DNA of 64,000 nt from assembly GCA_050011775.1 (NCBI GenBank), contig JBEKIL010000003.1:1-64000 (forward strand), read 5' to 3'. The stretch is from CAVZMI01 sp050011775 (GTDB taxonomy: Bacteria > Bacteroidota > Ignavibacteria > UBA10030 > CAVZMI01). The position numbers and the translations under genes were made by a program. Of the stretch, positions 44,385 to 53,732 are shown in pieces; within the stretch, counting starts at the first letter, position 1, and every line of letters starts with the position of its first letter. The notes beneath the pieces were generated by a model that worked only from the letters and a program-made list of their open reading frames with translations, ran no database searches and had not been told where the DNA came from.

Positions 44385-44930
44385 ATGAAGGATATGCAGC
44401 GGAGAGGAATACATAAACACTACACATTGATGGTGATAAGCATATTTCTTGTCATTTTTTTTATTAGAATTAACGTGGCTGCGGCGCAGCCATCAACAGG
44501 TTCACTTATAGGACAACCGGCCCCGGCGTTTGCACTTAAAAATCTCGATGGAAAGACCGTGTCATCCTCGGAATTTAAGGGGAAGGTTATCATCCTCAAT
44601 TTTTGGGCAACTTGGTGCCCGCCATGCCGGGTTGAGATCCCCTCATTTATTCTATTGCAAAAAAAATATGAGGAAAAAGGATTTACATTTATCGGAGTAT
44701 CGCTTGATGAGGATGGCCCCCGCATCGTTAAAAATTTTGTGAAAAGTGCCGGAATGAATTATCCACAGCTGATGGCATCGTATGAGGTTGTCATGAATTA
44801 CGGAAATTTCGAGGCAATCCCCACGACATTTGTGATCGACAGGAAAGGGATCGTACGAAACGTGCTTCAGGGGTATCATACACAGAGTGTGTTTGAAAAT
44901 GAAATTCAAAAATTACTCGGTGAGAAATAA
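44385..44930 (+). CDS. TlpA-like periplasmic thioredoxin
   Basis: 181 residues from ATG 44385; ATG 44379 and 44343 are alternatives. The sequence GAAGGGTGG lies 8 bases before 44385. A signal anchor (HYTLMVISIFLVIFFI, ending AAAQ) is followed by a thioredoxin fold with WCPPC (N-F-W-A-T-W-C-P-P-C), GVSLDED and the cis-Pro region IPTTFVIDRKG. Such proteins carry reducing power to periplasmic disulphides or cytochrome c assembly. It ends the likely sigma-OsmC-FmdB-TlpA redox cluster. Confidence 0.9.
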   Translation: MKDMQRRGIHKHYTLMVISIFLVIFFIRINVAAAQPSTGSLIGQPAPAFALKNLDGKTVSSSEFKGKVIILNFWATWCPPCRVEIPSFILLQKKYEEKGFTFIGVSLDEDGPRIVKNFVKSAGMNYPQLMASYEVVMNYGNFEAIPTTFVIDRKGIVRNVLQGYHTQSVFENEIQKLLGEK

Positions 44931-45207
44931 AAACCATGAAATTGAAAGTCCAATAAGTTATAAACGCCATTCAGAAGTTCATAGAGTATCTTCCCGTAAA
45001 TCCACCAATCCTCTTTAACACAGTAATTGCCCCTTTACTAAAAAGATGAAAGTCTTGCTATTCAGGGAAATATTTGTTATACAATTATTGTTAAATTCGA
45101 CATAAACAGGGTTTTTATTTTATACTATTTATATCGGTTGAAAGTCGGCTCATACATCGAGACGAAGAAGATGATGTTGATACGTTGAATAGAAGCACAA
45201 TATTTTG

Positions 45208-46155
45208 ATGAAGATCCTTATTGTCCAGATAGGCCGCATCGGTGATGCCATCCTCACAACGCCGATGTTTCGCGCTATCTCAGAGGCGATGCCCGAGGCA
45301 CGAATTCACATCCTCGTCTCGCGGCATGGTGTTCCTGTCGTGAAGAATAATCCGCGGCTGCAAAAAATCATCGTTTACAGAAAAGATCCTTTTTCGCTTG
45401 CGGCACTAATAATTCGTTTGCGGCATGAGCATTATGATTGGTGGATTGATCCGAAGGATCATTATTCAAGAGAGGGATCGTTTCTTGCACGAATTGGGGG
45501 AGCGAAGAATTCCATCGGGTTTAACAAGGCAGGTAAAAAAATATTTACAGCCGGAATCCCATCTCAGGAAGATTTTTCCGGACTTCATGCGGTGGAGCGC
45601 AATCTTCGCATTCTTGAACATTTAGGTATTCAAGGTTTACACAACCTCACGCCGGAATTATTTATTGATTCACGCGCAGAACAAAGAGTTGTGTTTCAAA
45701 TCGGTGCCGGAGATTCAAAGAGGATACTGCTCAATATATCCGCCGGAGATGAGTCGAGATACTGGCCGGTCGAAAAATGGAAAGAATCGGCCAGATACTG
45801 TTTATCGCGGGGATATAAGGTTTTAATCGTCTTTCATCCGAGAGATCGAAAAAACGCCGGGACTCTTCTCAGTGATGTTCCGGATATTACGCTGTTCAGT
45901 TCCCCTGCAATCGATGATGTCATCGCATTAATGCCCCATGCACATCTTGTCGTCACTCCCGATACGTCGATTGTCCATATTGCTTCTGCGTTTAACGTTC
46001 CACAGGTGGCATTATTTCCGGATGTAGAATGGAACTATCACAAATTTCGACCTATGGGACAGCAGTGTACTGTTCTGCGGCCTGCGCCGGGGAAGACGAT
46101 TCGTGATATTTCCTCGCAAGAGGTTATTCAAGCGATAGACAATATGAGGGTATAA
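45208..46155 (+). CDS. Heptosyltransferase-like glycosyltransferase, family GT9
   Basis: 315 residues. The ATG at 45208 (MKILIV) is preferred over the TTG directly before it. The GT9 pattern is visible: ILIVQIGRIGDAILTTPMFRAI at the N-terminus, LNISAGDESRYWPVEKW for the donor-binding half, and VTPDTSIVHIASAFNVPQVALF near the end. The family adds heptose to lipopolysaccharide core on the cytoplasmic face. It is a single gene with a 270-bp upstream spacer in which I see no clear element. Confidence 0.9.
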   Translation: MKILIVQIGRIGDAILTTPMFRAISEAMPEARIHILVSRHGVPVVKNNPRLQKIIVYRKDPFSLAALIIRLRHEHYDWWIDPKDHYSREGSFLARIGGAKNSIGFNKAGKKIFTAGIPSQEDFSGLHAVERNLRILEHLGIQGLHNLTPELFIDSRAEQRVVFQIGAGDSKRILLNISAGDESRYWPVEKWKESARYCLSRGYKVLIVFHPRDRKNAGTLLSDVPDITLFSSPAIDDVIALMPHAHLVVTPDTSIVHIASAFNVPQVALFPDVEWNYHKFRPMGQQCTVLRPAPGKTIRDISSQEVIQAIDNMRV

Positions 46156-46230
46156 CTTTCTCTGAATGAATGCGTATAGAAAGATGAATTTGGAAACGAT
46201 TATCTTAATGACATCCTAAAAGGAGAAAAA

Positions 46231-46659
46231 ATGGAAAAACATATTACATTGGTCGGAGTTCTTAACATCGTCTACCGCGGCCTGGCTATTATCGTCGCAA
46301 TGGTTCTCATTGTTATTGCACTGGGGTTTGGAGGTCTTTTCGATTTTCTTATCAGATCAGGTTCCATCAAACCGCACGAGATTCCCATCGAAGTGTTGAA
46401 TATCATACCGCTTATTCTATTGATCATAGCAATAATTATTATTTCATTCTCTACCTTGGGAATCATAGGGGCGATAGGTGTGCTCAAGCGTAAGGAATGG
46501 GCAAGAATTCTCCTCCTTGTTATTTCGTTCTTTAACCTCGTGCGCGTTCCACTCGGTACAATATTAGGGGTCTATAGTATCTGGGTGCTGCTGAATAACG
46601 AGACAATAAAACTCTTCAATCCTGTGTCCGGAAGTCAGGGTGTCGGCACTTCAATTTAG
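46231..46659 (+). CDS. Small integral membrane protein
   Basis: 142 residues with a strong AAAAGGAG before the start. Three or four hydrophobic segments are predicted (about 8-30, 53-73, 74-85 and 95-120), with a polar loop SGSIKPHEIPIEV between the first two. The sequence is generic; proteins of this type are annotated only as hypothetical membrane proteins in related genomes. No operon partner is clear. Confidence 0.72.
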   Translation: MEKHITLVGVLNIVYRGLAIIVAMVLIVIALGFGGLFDFLIRSGSIKPHEIPIEVLNIIPLILLIIAIIIISFSTLGIIGAIGVLKRKEWARILLLVISFFNLVRVPLGTILGVYSIWVLLNNETIKLFNPVSGSQGVGTSI

Positions 46660-46822
46660 ACCGGTCTTCAAACAGTTTTGGCAAGGATTTGATTAAGGAT
46701 AATATCATACGATTAATGGGAATGCGAATCTGCAAAAAAGGGGATCGATCCTGGTTCATCTGAATTTTTAACAACCATTTTTTTCCATAGGTACTTGCCA
46801 GATACATTGAAGGAAAAGTTCC

Positions 46823-47428
46823 CTGAAAAGTACCGGCAGAATCATATTCTTTGGCGATTCAATCACTGAATTAGGACTGCAACCCGAAGGGTACATCACG
46901 CTTATAAAAAACCAGCTGATGAAAAAGTGGCCTTTGGTTGAGATAATTGGGGCGGGAATCGGCGGCAACAAAGTGGCAGACCTTCAGATGCGAGTCGATC
47001 GGGATGTGATTGCAAAGAAACCGGATATCGTTTTCGTTTATATCGGGATCAACGATGTCTGGCATACTATTACTCCCGGACTAAGCGGCACACCAAAAGA
47101 TATCTATATATCGGGTCTGAAGGAAGTCATTGCGAAAATCCAGCATACCGGCGGTCGGGTTATTCTCTGTACTCCAAGCGTTATAGGTGAGAAATGGGAC
47201 GGAAGCAACCAGCTTGATACGCAGCTCGATGAATATTCCGAAATCTGCCGGAGTGTAGCACGGGAAACGGGTAGCACTATTTGCGATTTGCGAAAAGCAT
47301 TTGTCAAGTATCTCAAAACGAATAATCCTGACAATAAAGAAGCCGGTATCCTGACCTACGATAGTGTTCATATGAACAATGACGGAAACCGCCTTATTGC
47401 GAGCGAAATGTTGAAGGTGCTGGAGTGA
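46823..47428 (+). CDS. SGNH/GDSL hydrolase with non-canonical start
   Basis: 201 residues if it begins at CTG 46823. The family blocks are all there: FFGDSIT with the catalytic Ser, GIGGNK, GINDVW and DSVHMN (Asp and His). The first ATG in frame, at 46919, would delete the FGDSIT block and so the catalytic Ser. Between the upstream in-frame stop (46808) and that block there is no ATG, GTG or TTG, but there is CTG with AAGGA eight bases ahead. The family acts on esters of lipids or carbohydrates. There is no signal peptide in this frame. Confidence 0.78.
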   Translation: MKSTGRIIFFGDSITELGLQPEGYITLIKNQLMKKWPLVEIIGAGIGGNKVADLQMRVDRDVIAKKPDIVFVYIGINDVWHTITPGLSGTPKDIYISGLKEVIAKIQHTGGRVILCTPSVIGEKWDGSNQLDTQLDEYSEICRSVARETGSTICDLRKAFVKYLKTNNPDNKEAGILTYDSVHMNNDGNRLIASEMLKVLE

Positions 47429-47581
47429 CGGTCACATTTTCTATCCTCTTTTTCCTCCATTCTTTTTTTACTCAAGTCACTTGTTTTTTATGTAAGAAAT
47501 AATAAAATGAATAATAGGGGAGAGGGATAAAACCCTATTTCCATTAATTAGAGTAATCTGTTGACTTGAGAATATAATAGT

Positions 47582-50203
47582 ATGACTTCTAATGCAGTCC
47601 ATAGCGGAATTCCTGCCCTGGATGATGTTCTGCAGGGAATCAGGCTGGGCGACAATGTCGTCTTACAGGTCGATTGCCTCGAAGACTATCGTCACTTCGT
47701 TGAGCCTTTTGCAAAGGCTGCTATTGACGAACACTGGCCGCTGGTGTACATACGATTTGCCTCTCACCCGCCCGTCCTGGCTCCGCGTTTGGGACTGGAA
47801 ACAATCGAGCTTAATCCGGGCCTGGGCTTTGATTCTTTTACCCGGGAAGTTCATCAACTCATCGAAGCCCGCGGCCCCAGGGTTTTCTATGTCTTCGATA
47901 ATTTATCTACTCTGGTGGTAGAATGGGCGACCGATGAGTCGCTCGCGAATTTTTTCCAGGTGACATGTCCATTCCTGTTTGAACTGAACACGGTAACATA
48001 TTTTGCTCTGACACGCGGCAAGCATGCGCATCACTCTGTTGCCCGTATTCGCGATACAACACAAATTCTGCTGGATATCTATCACGCCAAAGGCCAGATG
48101 TATCTTCATCCCATCAAGGTTTGGGATCGGTACTCGCCGCAGATGTTTTTGCCTCATATCGTCGACGGTGAAAACTGGATACCACTCGCACACAGTCGTA
48201 CAGCGTCGGAAGTCTTGACTTCGTCTCAACAATTGCCCTTGGGCGATGTGATACAATCTCTGGCTCCCTGGGAAAGTGTGTACCAGAAACTAATACACTA
48301 CAGAGATTCTTCCTCCGGTCTTGACGAAAAAGATCCGGAACAACTGGCATTGAAACAAGAATATTGCCGCTTGCTCATTGGTCAGCATCCTGTTTTTAAT
48401 CGGCTGGCAGAACAATATTTTACATTGGCAGATCTATTTGCCATACGGAACCGTCTTATCGGATCCGGACGCATTGGCGGTAAAGCAGCCGGCATGTTGC
48501 TGGCGCGGCGAATTTTACTGACAGAAAAAGAGAAAAGCGGGATGGACTTTTCCGAACGGCTTGAAGACCACGACTCGTTCTACATCGGCTCGGATGTCTT
48601 TTTTACTTTTCTTATCAACAACGATCTTTTTCGGCTCCGCTTGCGGTTGACGCGGAGCTCAGAAATTTCAATCGAAGAATTTAAAGAAGTGGAAGAGCGT
48701 TTTCTCACAGGCGATTTTCCGGCAGCGATTAAAGAACAATTTCGCATGATGCTCGACTACTATGGCCAGGCGCCGATCATCATTCGGTCCAGCAGTTTGC
48801 TGGAAGACAGTTTTGGAAATGCGTTTGCCGGAAAGTATCGCAGTGTTTTTTGTGCCAACCAGGGTGATCCTGATGCGCGCCTTGCAGCTTTTATGGAAGC
48901 TGTCAAACAAGTATATGCCAGCGCTCTCAACCCTGATGCTCTCTCCTACCGAAGAAAACGCGGGTTAGGCGAAAACGATGAACAGATGGCTATCCTGGTA
49001 CAGCGGGTATCGGGTATGCCGTACCGGCACTTTTTTTTCCCGTCGCTCGCGGGAGTCGCCTATTCGCATAATCTCTACGCCTGGAATGACCGCATCGATT
49101 CGAGGAAAGGAATGATCCGACTGGTATTCGGACTGGGTACTCGTGCGGTAGAGCGTCTCGGTTCGGATTACCCCCGCATGATCGCTATCAGCCATCCATC
49201 GTTGCGCCCGGAAGTGGGGGCCAGGATCGCTAAATACTCTCAACACCAGGTGGACCTACTCGATATAGAAGCGAATCAGTTTTCCAGCATAGACCTTATT
49301 GATGTTTTGGCCGACAACAAATACCCAAATTTATATTTGCTCGTCTCGCTTATGCGCGACAACCATCCCTATGATCCCGTCTCCTGGATGGTTGAAGGGG
49401 ATGCAGGACAGTGGGTGCTGACATTTAATAACCTGCTCGGCCGTACAGATTTTGTGCTGCTAATGGGAAAAATTTTAACTATACTGGAGAAGGCGTACGG
49501 ACAACCGGTAGATATGGAGTTTACAGCCTCTGTGGACTCAGACGATCGCGTCCATATAAATCTCCTGCAATGCCGTCCGCTGATGTTACCCGGTTCACAG
49601 GCAAACGTCTCATTACCGAAAAACCTTGAACGGCGTCAGATTTTGTTTCGTTCACAGCGCATGATCTGCGGTGGTATTGTCGAGAAAATCCGCTATATCC
49701 TTTACATCGATCCCCAAAGCTACAGCCATCTGGCTTCTCTCGAGTTAAAAAAGAAACTCGGCCGCATGGTCGGGCAAATCAACCGCCATCAGGAAATCAA
49801 GGAGAATAAAATCATCATGATGGGACCGGGTCGATGGGGGAGCGGTAATATCAATCTGGGCGTCAATGTGACATACTCCGATATTGATAATGCGTCGGTA
49901 TTGGTCGAGGTAGCCTTAGAAGAAGCCGGCCATGTGCCCGAAGTATCATATGGGACGCACTTCTTTCAGGATTTGGTTGAAGGTCAGATCATTTATTTAC
50001 CAGTCTATCCTGATAGTTCTGCAACGGAATTTCAAGGAGAATTCTTTAGCACGGCTCAGAATGTTCTGCTTGACTTGTTTCCTAAGGCCGGTGAGTATGA
50101 GCAAATTCTTCAGTTAATCGATGTGCCTCAGACGGTTCGTGGTGCATTTGCAAAAGTCGTAGCCGATCCGCAACACCAGCATGCTGTCTGCTTCTTAGAA
50201 TAA
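47582..50203 (+). CDS. PEP-synthase-type ATP-binding protein with a degenerate KaiC/RecA-like head
   Basis: 873 residues. The N-terminal 230 residues look like a KaiC/RadA fold (SGIPALDDVLQGIRLGDNVVLQVD) but have no Walker A lysine motif, so ATP binding there is doubtful. From about 290 the protein matches the pyruvate-phosphate dikinase/PEP synthase nucleotide-binding domain: GRIGGKAAGMLLA, IIRSSSLLEDSFGNAFAGKYRS, then QCRP near 662 at the end of the ATP-grasp. The phosphohistidine and PEP-binding domains of PEP synthase are absent. A C-terminal 200-residue extension carries GPGRWGSGNI. Function is unknown; no partner gene is evident. Confidence 0.82.
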   Translation: MTSNAVHSGIPALDDVLQGIRLGDNVVLQVDCLEDYRHFVEPFAKAAIDEHWPLVYIRFASHPPVLAPRLGLETIELNPGLGFDSFTREVHQLIEARGPRVFYVFDNLSTLVVEWATDESLANFFQVTCPFLFELNTVTYFALTRGKHAHHSVARIRDTTQILLDIYHAKGQMYLHPIKVWDRYSPQMFLPHIVDGENWIPLAHSRTASEVLTSSQQLPLGDVIQSLAPWESVYQKLIHYRDSSSGLDEKDPEQLALKQEYCRLLIGQHPVFNRLAEQYFTLADLFAIRNRLIGSGRIGGKAAGMLLARRILLTEKEKSGMDFSERLEDHDSFYIGSDVFFTFLINNDLFRLRLRLTRSSEISIEEFKEVEERFLTGDFPAAIKEQFRMMLDYYGQAPIIIRSSSLLEDSFGNAFAGKYRSVFCANQGDPDARLAAFMEAVKQVYASALNPDALSYRRKRGLGENDEQMAILVQRVSGMPYRHFFFPSLAGVAYSHNLYAWNDRIDSRKGMIRLVFGLGTRAVERLGSDYPRMIAISHPSLRPEVGARIAKYSQHQVDLLDIEANQFSSIDLIDVLADNKYPNLYLLVSLMRDNHPYDPVSWMVEGDAGQWVLTFNNLLGRTDFVLLMGKILTILEKAYGQPVDMEFTASVDSDDRVHINLLQCRPLMLPGSQANVSLPKNLERRQILFRSQRMICGGIVEKIRYILYIDPQSYSHLASLELKKKLGRMVGQINRHQEIKENKIIMMGPGRWGSGNINLGVNVTYSDIDNASVLVEVALEEAGHVPEVSYGTHFFQDLVEGQIIYLPVYPDSSATEFQGEFFSTAQNVLLDLFPKAGEYEQILQLIDVPQTVRGAFAKVVADPQHQHAVCFLE

Positions 50204-50268
50204 AAAATCTCACATAAGGTTTAACTAATAATTGGAATGGTACTATCAAATGTAAAGGAGGTTGCCAT

Positions 50269-51231
50269 ATGATTAAAGAAATCACAGCCAGGGCCCTTAA
50301 CACCAGGAGTTTCATTAATGAAAAAGTGGAAGAAATTAAAAATGCCGTCGGTGACGGGATGGCAATCAATGCACTTTCAGGCGGCGTCGATTCGTCGACG
50401 GTTACGATGCTCGGACATCGGGCACTGGGAAAACATTTGAAGACAGTCTTCATCCAGAACGGACTCATGCGTGAAGGTGAATCCGACCAGGTCGTTAATA
50501 TTTTCAAAAAGCTCGGCGTAGAAGTGGAAGTGATCGATGCACGTGCAGAATTCTTCGCTGCGCTCAAAGGAATTACAGATCCGGAAGCAAAGCGTGAGGC
50601 GATAACCCAGACTTTTTATAAAAACGTCTTTGGCCGAATTGTCAGGGATAGTGGGGCAAAATATCTTCTCCAGGGAACAATTCTTACCGATGTCGATGAG
50701 ACCATCGCAGGCATCAAGCGGCAACATAATGTTTTCGAGCAGCTCGGCATCGACCCGCAGGAAACTTTCGGATATCGGATCATCGAACCACTGATTCAGC
50801 TTCGTAAAGATGGTGTGAGGAAAGTGGGTAAAGCACTCGGGCTTCCACAGGGGATCTTTAAACGTATTCCTTTTCCGGGACCGGCGCTCTCGGCACGTGT
50901 AATCGGCGAAGTGACACCGGATCGCATTGAAACAGTTCGTAAAGCGACTGTCATTGTCGAAAAAATGCTCAAGGGGACCGGTGCATTTCAATACATGGCC
51001 ATTCTTCATGAAGACCGTGTAACCGGGATGCGCGACGGCAAACGCGATTTCGGTCAGCAGATCGAAGTACGCTGCTGGGAAAGCGTCGACGCACGAACAG
51101 CAACACCGACGCGGCTCTCCTTCAAAGTGCTTGCGAAGATTTCCCGTGAGATTGTCCGCAGGGTACCCGGCGTTGTCAGTGTCACATATAACATAACAAC
51201 GAAACCGCCATCGACGATTGAAGCAGTGTAA
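50269..51231 (+). CDS. GMP synthase ATP-pyrophosphatase subunit
   Basis: 320 residues with AAAGGAGG before the start. The P-loop SGGVDSS (37-43), the HRALGKHLKTVFIQNGLMR block, LLQGTILTDV and the dimerisation domain ending (RRVPGVVSVTYNITTKPPSTIEAV) match the C-terminal two-thirds of GuaA. The glutamine amidotransferase domain that is fused in most bacteria is missing. The enzyme adenylates XMP and needs ammonia; a separate glutaminase must exist elsewhere, as in archaeal two-subunit GMP synthases, or free ammonia is used. The C-terminal XMP-binding residues are retained, so it should be active. Confidence 0.9.
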   Translation: MIKEITARALNTRSFINEKVEEIKNAVGDGMAINALSGGVDSSTVTMLGHRALGKHLKTVFIQNGLMREGESDQVVNIFKKLGVEVEVIDARAEFFAALKGITDPEAKREAITQTFYKNVFGRIVRDSGAKYLLQGTILTDVDETIAGIKRQHNVFEQLGIDPQETFGYRIIEPLIQLRKDGVRKVGKALGLPQGIFKRIPFPGPALSARVIGEVTPDRIETVRKATVIVEKMLKGTGAFQYMAILHEDRVTGMRDGKRDFGQQIEVRCWESVDARTATPTRLSFKVLAKISREIVRRVPGVVSVTYNITTKPPSTIEAV

Positions 51232-51274
51232 TGGGAATATTCCGACCGCTTGAATTCAAGATTCCGGTACATTA

Positions 51275-52957
51275 ATGGAATATAAGTTGAAAGAAATTTT
51301 TTCAGGCAGAGTATTACATTATTACATATTCCTGGGACTGCTGGCTTTATTCACATACATTTATATCATCAATGCCTGGGTTACGGATGATGCATATATT
51401 ACTTTCCGTACGATAGACAATTTTATCCATGGGTACGGATTAACCTGGAATATTCAGGAACGTGTACAGGTCTATTCAAATCCGCTCTGGATGTTTTTCA
51501 TCAGCGCTTTCTACGCGTTCACGTCAGAAGCTTTTTACACGACAATTATCGTATCCTTTCTTCTATGTATATTGACGTTCATCGTAATGTGCAGGTTCTT
51601 TCTGAAGGGAAATGAAAATCATTATTGGAAACCTTCTTTTTTTGTACTGACACTCATTGCTTCGAAAGCATTTATCGACTATACTTCTTCCGGTTTGGAA
51701 AACCCGCTTTCGTATTTACTCACAATCCTATTTTGTGGTATCTATATAATTCGGAACAAGGATTTCAATCGTAACAATATATTTATTCTCGTTTTCATTG
51801 CTTCGCTGGCTTTTGTCAATCGGGCGGATATCATAATAATATTCCTTCCTGCTATTGTCCATGCCGTATGGATGGGGACAAAAAGGTATAATTGGCGGGT
51901 AATGAGCATTGTGCTCTATGGATTTCTGCCTGCCATCCTGTGGCTACTCTTTTCGATGATATATTATGGTTTCCCATTTCCTAATTCCGCTTATGCGAAA
52001 GCTTTTGTAAATGGAATAGATTTCATCGATAAATTGAAACGGGGGATCCGATATTATAGGAACAGCGTGTTCTGGGATACCCTGAGTCATTTTGTGCTCT
52101 TGGGCTCTATAGTATTGAGTATTCGAAAAAAGTGGTCCAGATCTCTAATGATACTATCCGGTGTTATTATTTATATCGGGTATGTCGTTCTTGTGGCGGC
52201 TTCAGCCACCCACATGAGCGGACGTTTTTTTGCACTTCCTTTTTTTATCGCATGTCTGTTGTTGACCTATCATCTGGATAATGTAAAGATTGCTCGTTAC
52301 GCATCGGTAATTATTGTTATTTTTCTTTTTGTCCATCCCCTATCTTCAATTAAAATGGGAACGACGTTCTATCGAATGCCGGAATTATTCGGCACAATTC
52401 CTATTGATGCGAAATGGTACGCCTATCAGGAAGGAGCAGCTTTGCTGAATTATAGGCCGGGAAAGTCTCTTCCTGACCATGCCTGGTATCATGAAGGGGA
52501 ACGGTTTCGTAAGAATCCGGTGAGGGTGCATCTCGGCGGTGCGAGTGAATCGGGTTTCGGCGAAGCAATCGGCTATTTTGGTTATGCGGCCGGTCCCGAG
52601 AAATTTATTATTGATTATGTCGGTTTAGGCGATCCACTCCTTGCAAGACTCCCGGTGAGTAATCCGGTTATGTGGAGACCCGGCCATTTTTATCGGGTCG
52701 TACCCGACGGCTATATCGAATCGGTGAAAGAGGGCAGGAACTTAATCAAAGATCGCGGTCTTCATCTCTATTATGAAAAATTGTTGACAATTACGAGGGG
52801 TCCTCTTTTTACCCTCCAGCGATTTGGCGACATCGTACAGATGAATCTGGGTGGTTACAAATATTTACTTGAAACATATACAGCTGAGGCAAAAGCCAAG
52901 TATATGAATCAAGATTATAGAGAGATTCTCCGTAGGATGAGCGGGCCTATACAGTGA
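51275..52957 (+). CDS. GT-C-fold membrane glycosyltransferase-like protein
   Basis: 560 residues with ten or more transmembrane helices. The first helix is followed by an extracytoplasmic Asp pair (VTDDAYI, Asp38-39), the catalytic-type motif of GT-C enzymes, and by FRTIDNFIHGYGLTWN, which resembles bacterial arabinofuranosyl/mannosyl transferases using lipid-linked donors. A soluble C-terminal domain (about 380-560) contains YIESVKEGRNLI and GDPLLARLP. Donor and acceptor are unknown. It lies between the GMP synthase and lut genes with 40-60 bp gaps but is probably unrelated to them. Confidence 0.82.
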   Translation: MEYKLKEIFSGRVLHYYIFLGLLALFTYIYIINAWVTDDAYITFRTIDNFIHGYGLTWNIQERVQVYSNPLWMFFISAFYAFTSEAFYTTIIVSFLLCILTFIVMCRFFLKGNENHYWKPSFFVLTLIASKAFIDYTSSGLENPLSYLLTILFCGIYIIRNKDFNRNNIFILVFIASLAFVNRADIIIIFLPAIVHAVWMGTKRYNWRVMSIVLYGFLPAILWLLFSMIYYGFPFPNSAYAKAFVNGIDFIDKLKRGIRYYRNSVFWDTLSHFVLLGSIVLSIRKKWSRSLMILSGVIIYIGYVVLVAASATHMSGRFFALPFFIACLLLTYHLDNVKIARYASVIIVIFLFVHPLSSIKMGTTFYRMPELFGTIPIDAKWYAYQEGAALLNYRPGKSLPDHAWYHEGERFRKNPVRVHLGGASESGFGEAIGYFGYAAGPEKFIIDYVGLGDPLLARLPVSNPVMWRPGHFYRVVPDGYIESVKEGRNLIKDRGLHLYYEKLLTITRGPLFTLQRFGDIVQMNLGGYKYLLETYTAEAKAKYMNQDYREILRRMSGPIQ

Positions 52958-53015
52958 TTCGGGTGATACTGATTCTGCCTTGCAAAACAATCCGATTCTC
53001 TTATCTTATACCATC

Positions 53016-53729
53016 ATGCGCGTCACACTATTCATACCCTGTTTGGTCGATTCTTTTTACCCTGCTACGGGAATAGCTATGGTTGAAATCTTACGGCGTG
53101 TAGGTGTGGAGGTCGACTATAGAACATCACAAACCTGTTGCGGGCAACCGGCGATGAACACTGGATACCGTCACGATGCTCGCGCTGTAGCCGCCCGGTG
53201 GCTGAAGGTCTTTGACCGGAGTCAGTATATTGTCGCCCCTTCCGGTTCATGTGTGGGTATGGTTCGGAATCTTTACAACGAGCTTTTCGAAGGGGGATTG
53301 AGCGAAGATCAGAAAGCGTTATGCGCACGTACGTTCGAGTTTTCGGAATTTCTGGTAAAAATCCTCAAGATCTACGATGTCGGAGCCCGATTCGAGGAAA
53401 GGGTTACTTATCATGATGCATGTCATCTTCTTCATGAGCTTGGTATAAAAGATGAACCGCGGATTCTGCTGCGGAATGTCAAGGGACTTGAATTCGTTGA
53501 AATGGAAGACAGCACACGCTGCTGCGGTTTCGGGGGGACATTTGCAGTGAAATTTCCGGAACTTTCTACGGTAATGGTCAAACAAAAAGTTGCCGCTATT
53601 GAAAAGAGCGGTGCGCGGTATGTCGTAGCTAATGACTCGAGTTGTCTGATGAACATCGAGGGATATCTCCGCCGGCATCAGAGTATGGTAAAATCAATTC
53701 ATCTGACCGAAATTCTTGCGCGGCAGTAA
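53016..53729 (+). CDS. lutA: Lactate utilisation Fe-S protein LutA
   Basis: 237 residues. ATG 53016 (MRVTLFIPC) is preferred over a TTG 36 bases upstream because it matches the usual family start. Two cysteine-rich CCG motifs are present (TCCGQPAMN and RCCGFGGTFAVKFPELS), and YHDACHLLHELG lies between them. LutA is one of three subunits of an L-lactate oxidase complex that passes electrons into the respiratory chain. LutB follows 3 bp later, so the operon is intact. Confidence 0.94.
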   Translation: MRVTLFIPCLVDSFYPATGIAMVEILRRVGVEVDYRTSQTCCGQPAMNTGYRHDARAVAARWLKVFDRSQYIVAPSGSCVGMVRNLYNELFEGGLSEDQKALCARTFEFSEFLVKILKIYDVGARFEERVTYHDACHLLHELGIKDEPRILLRNVKGLEFVEMEDSTRCCGFGGTFAVKFPELSTVMVKQKVAAIEKSGARYVVANDSSCLMNIEGYLRRHQSMVKSIHLTEILARQ

Positions 53730-53732
53730 ATC

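Noticed and set aside
44931..45207. Small gene in the 277-bp spacer before the heptosyltransferase
   Set aside because: The only frames with ATG are below 20 codons and lack a ribosome binding site; the region is AT-rich and I see no distinct element.
47582..48280. Circadian KaiC protein
   Set aside because: Only the N-terminal fold is similar, Walker A is absent, there is no kaiA or kaiB, and the rest of the protein is a PEP-synthase-type ATP-grasp.
50377..51009. 210-residue antisense open frame on the - strand over the GMP synthase gene
   Set aside because: It is an overlap with a clear gene, has no ribosome binding site, and its composition is the mirror of the sense codons.
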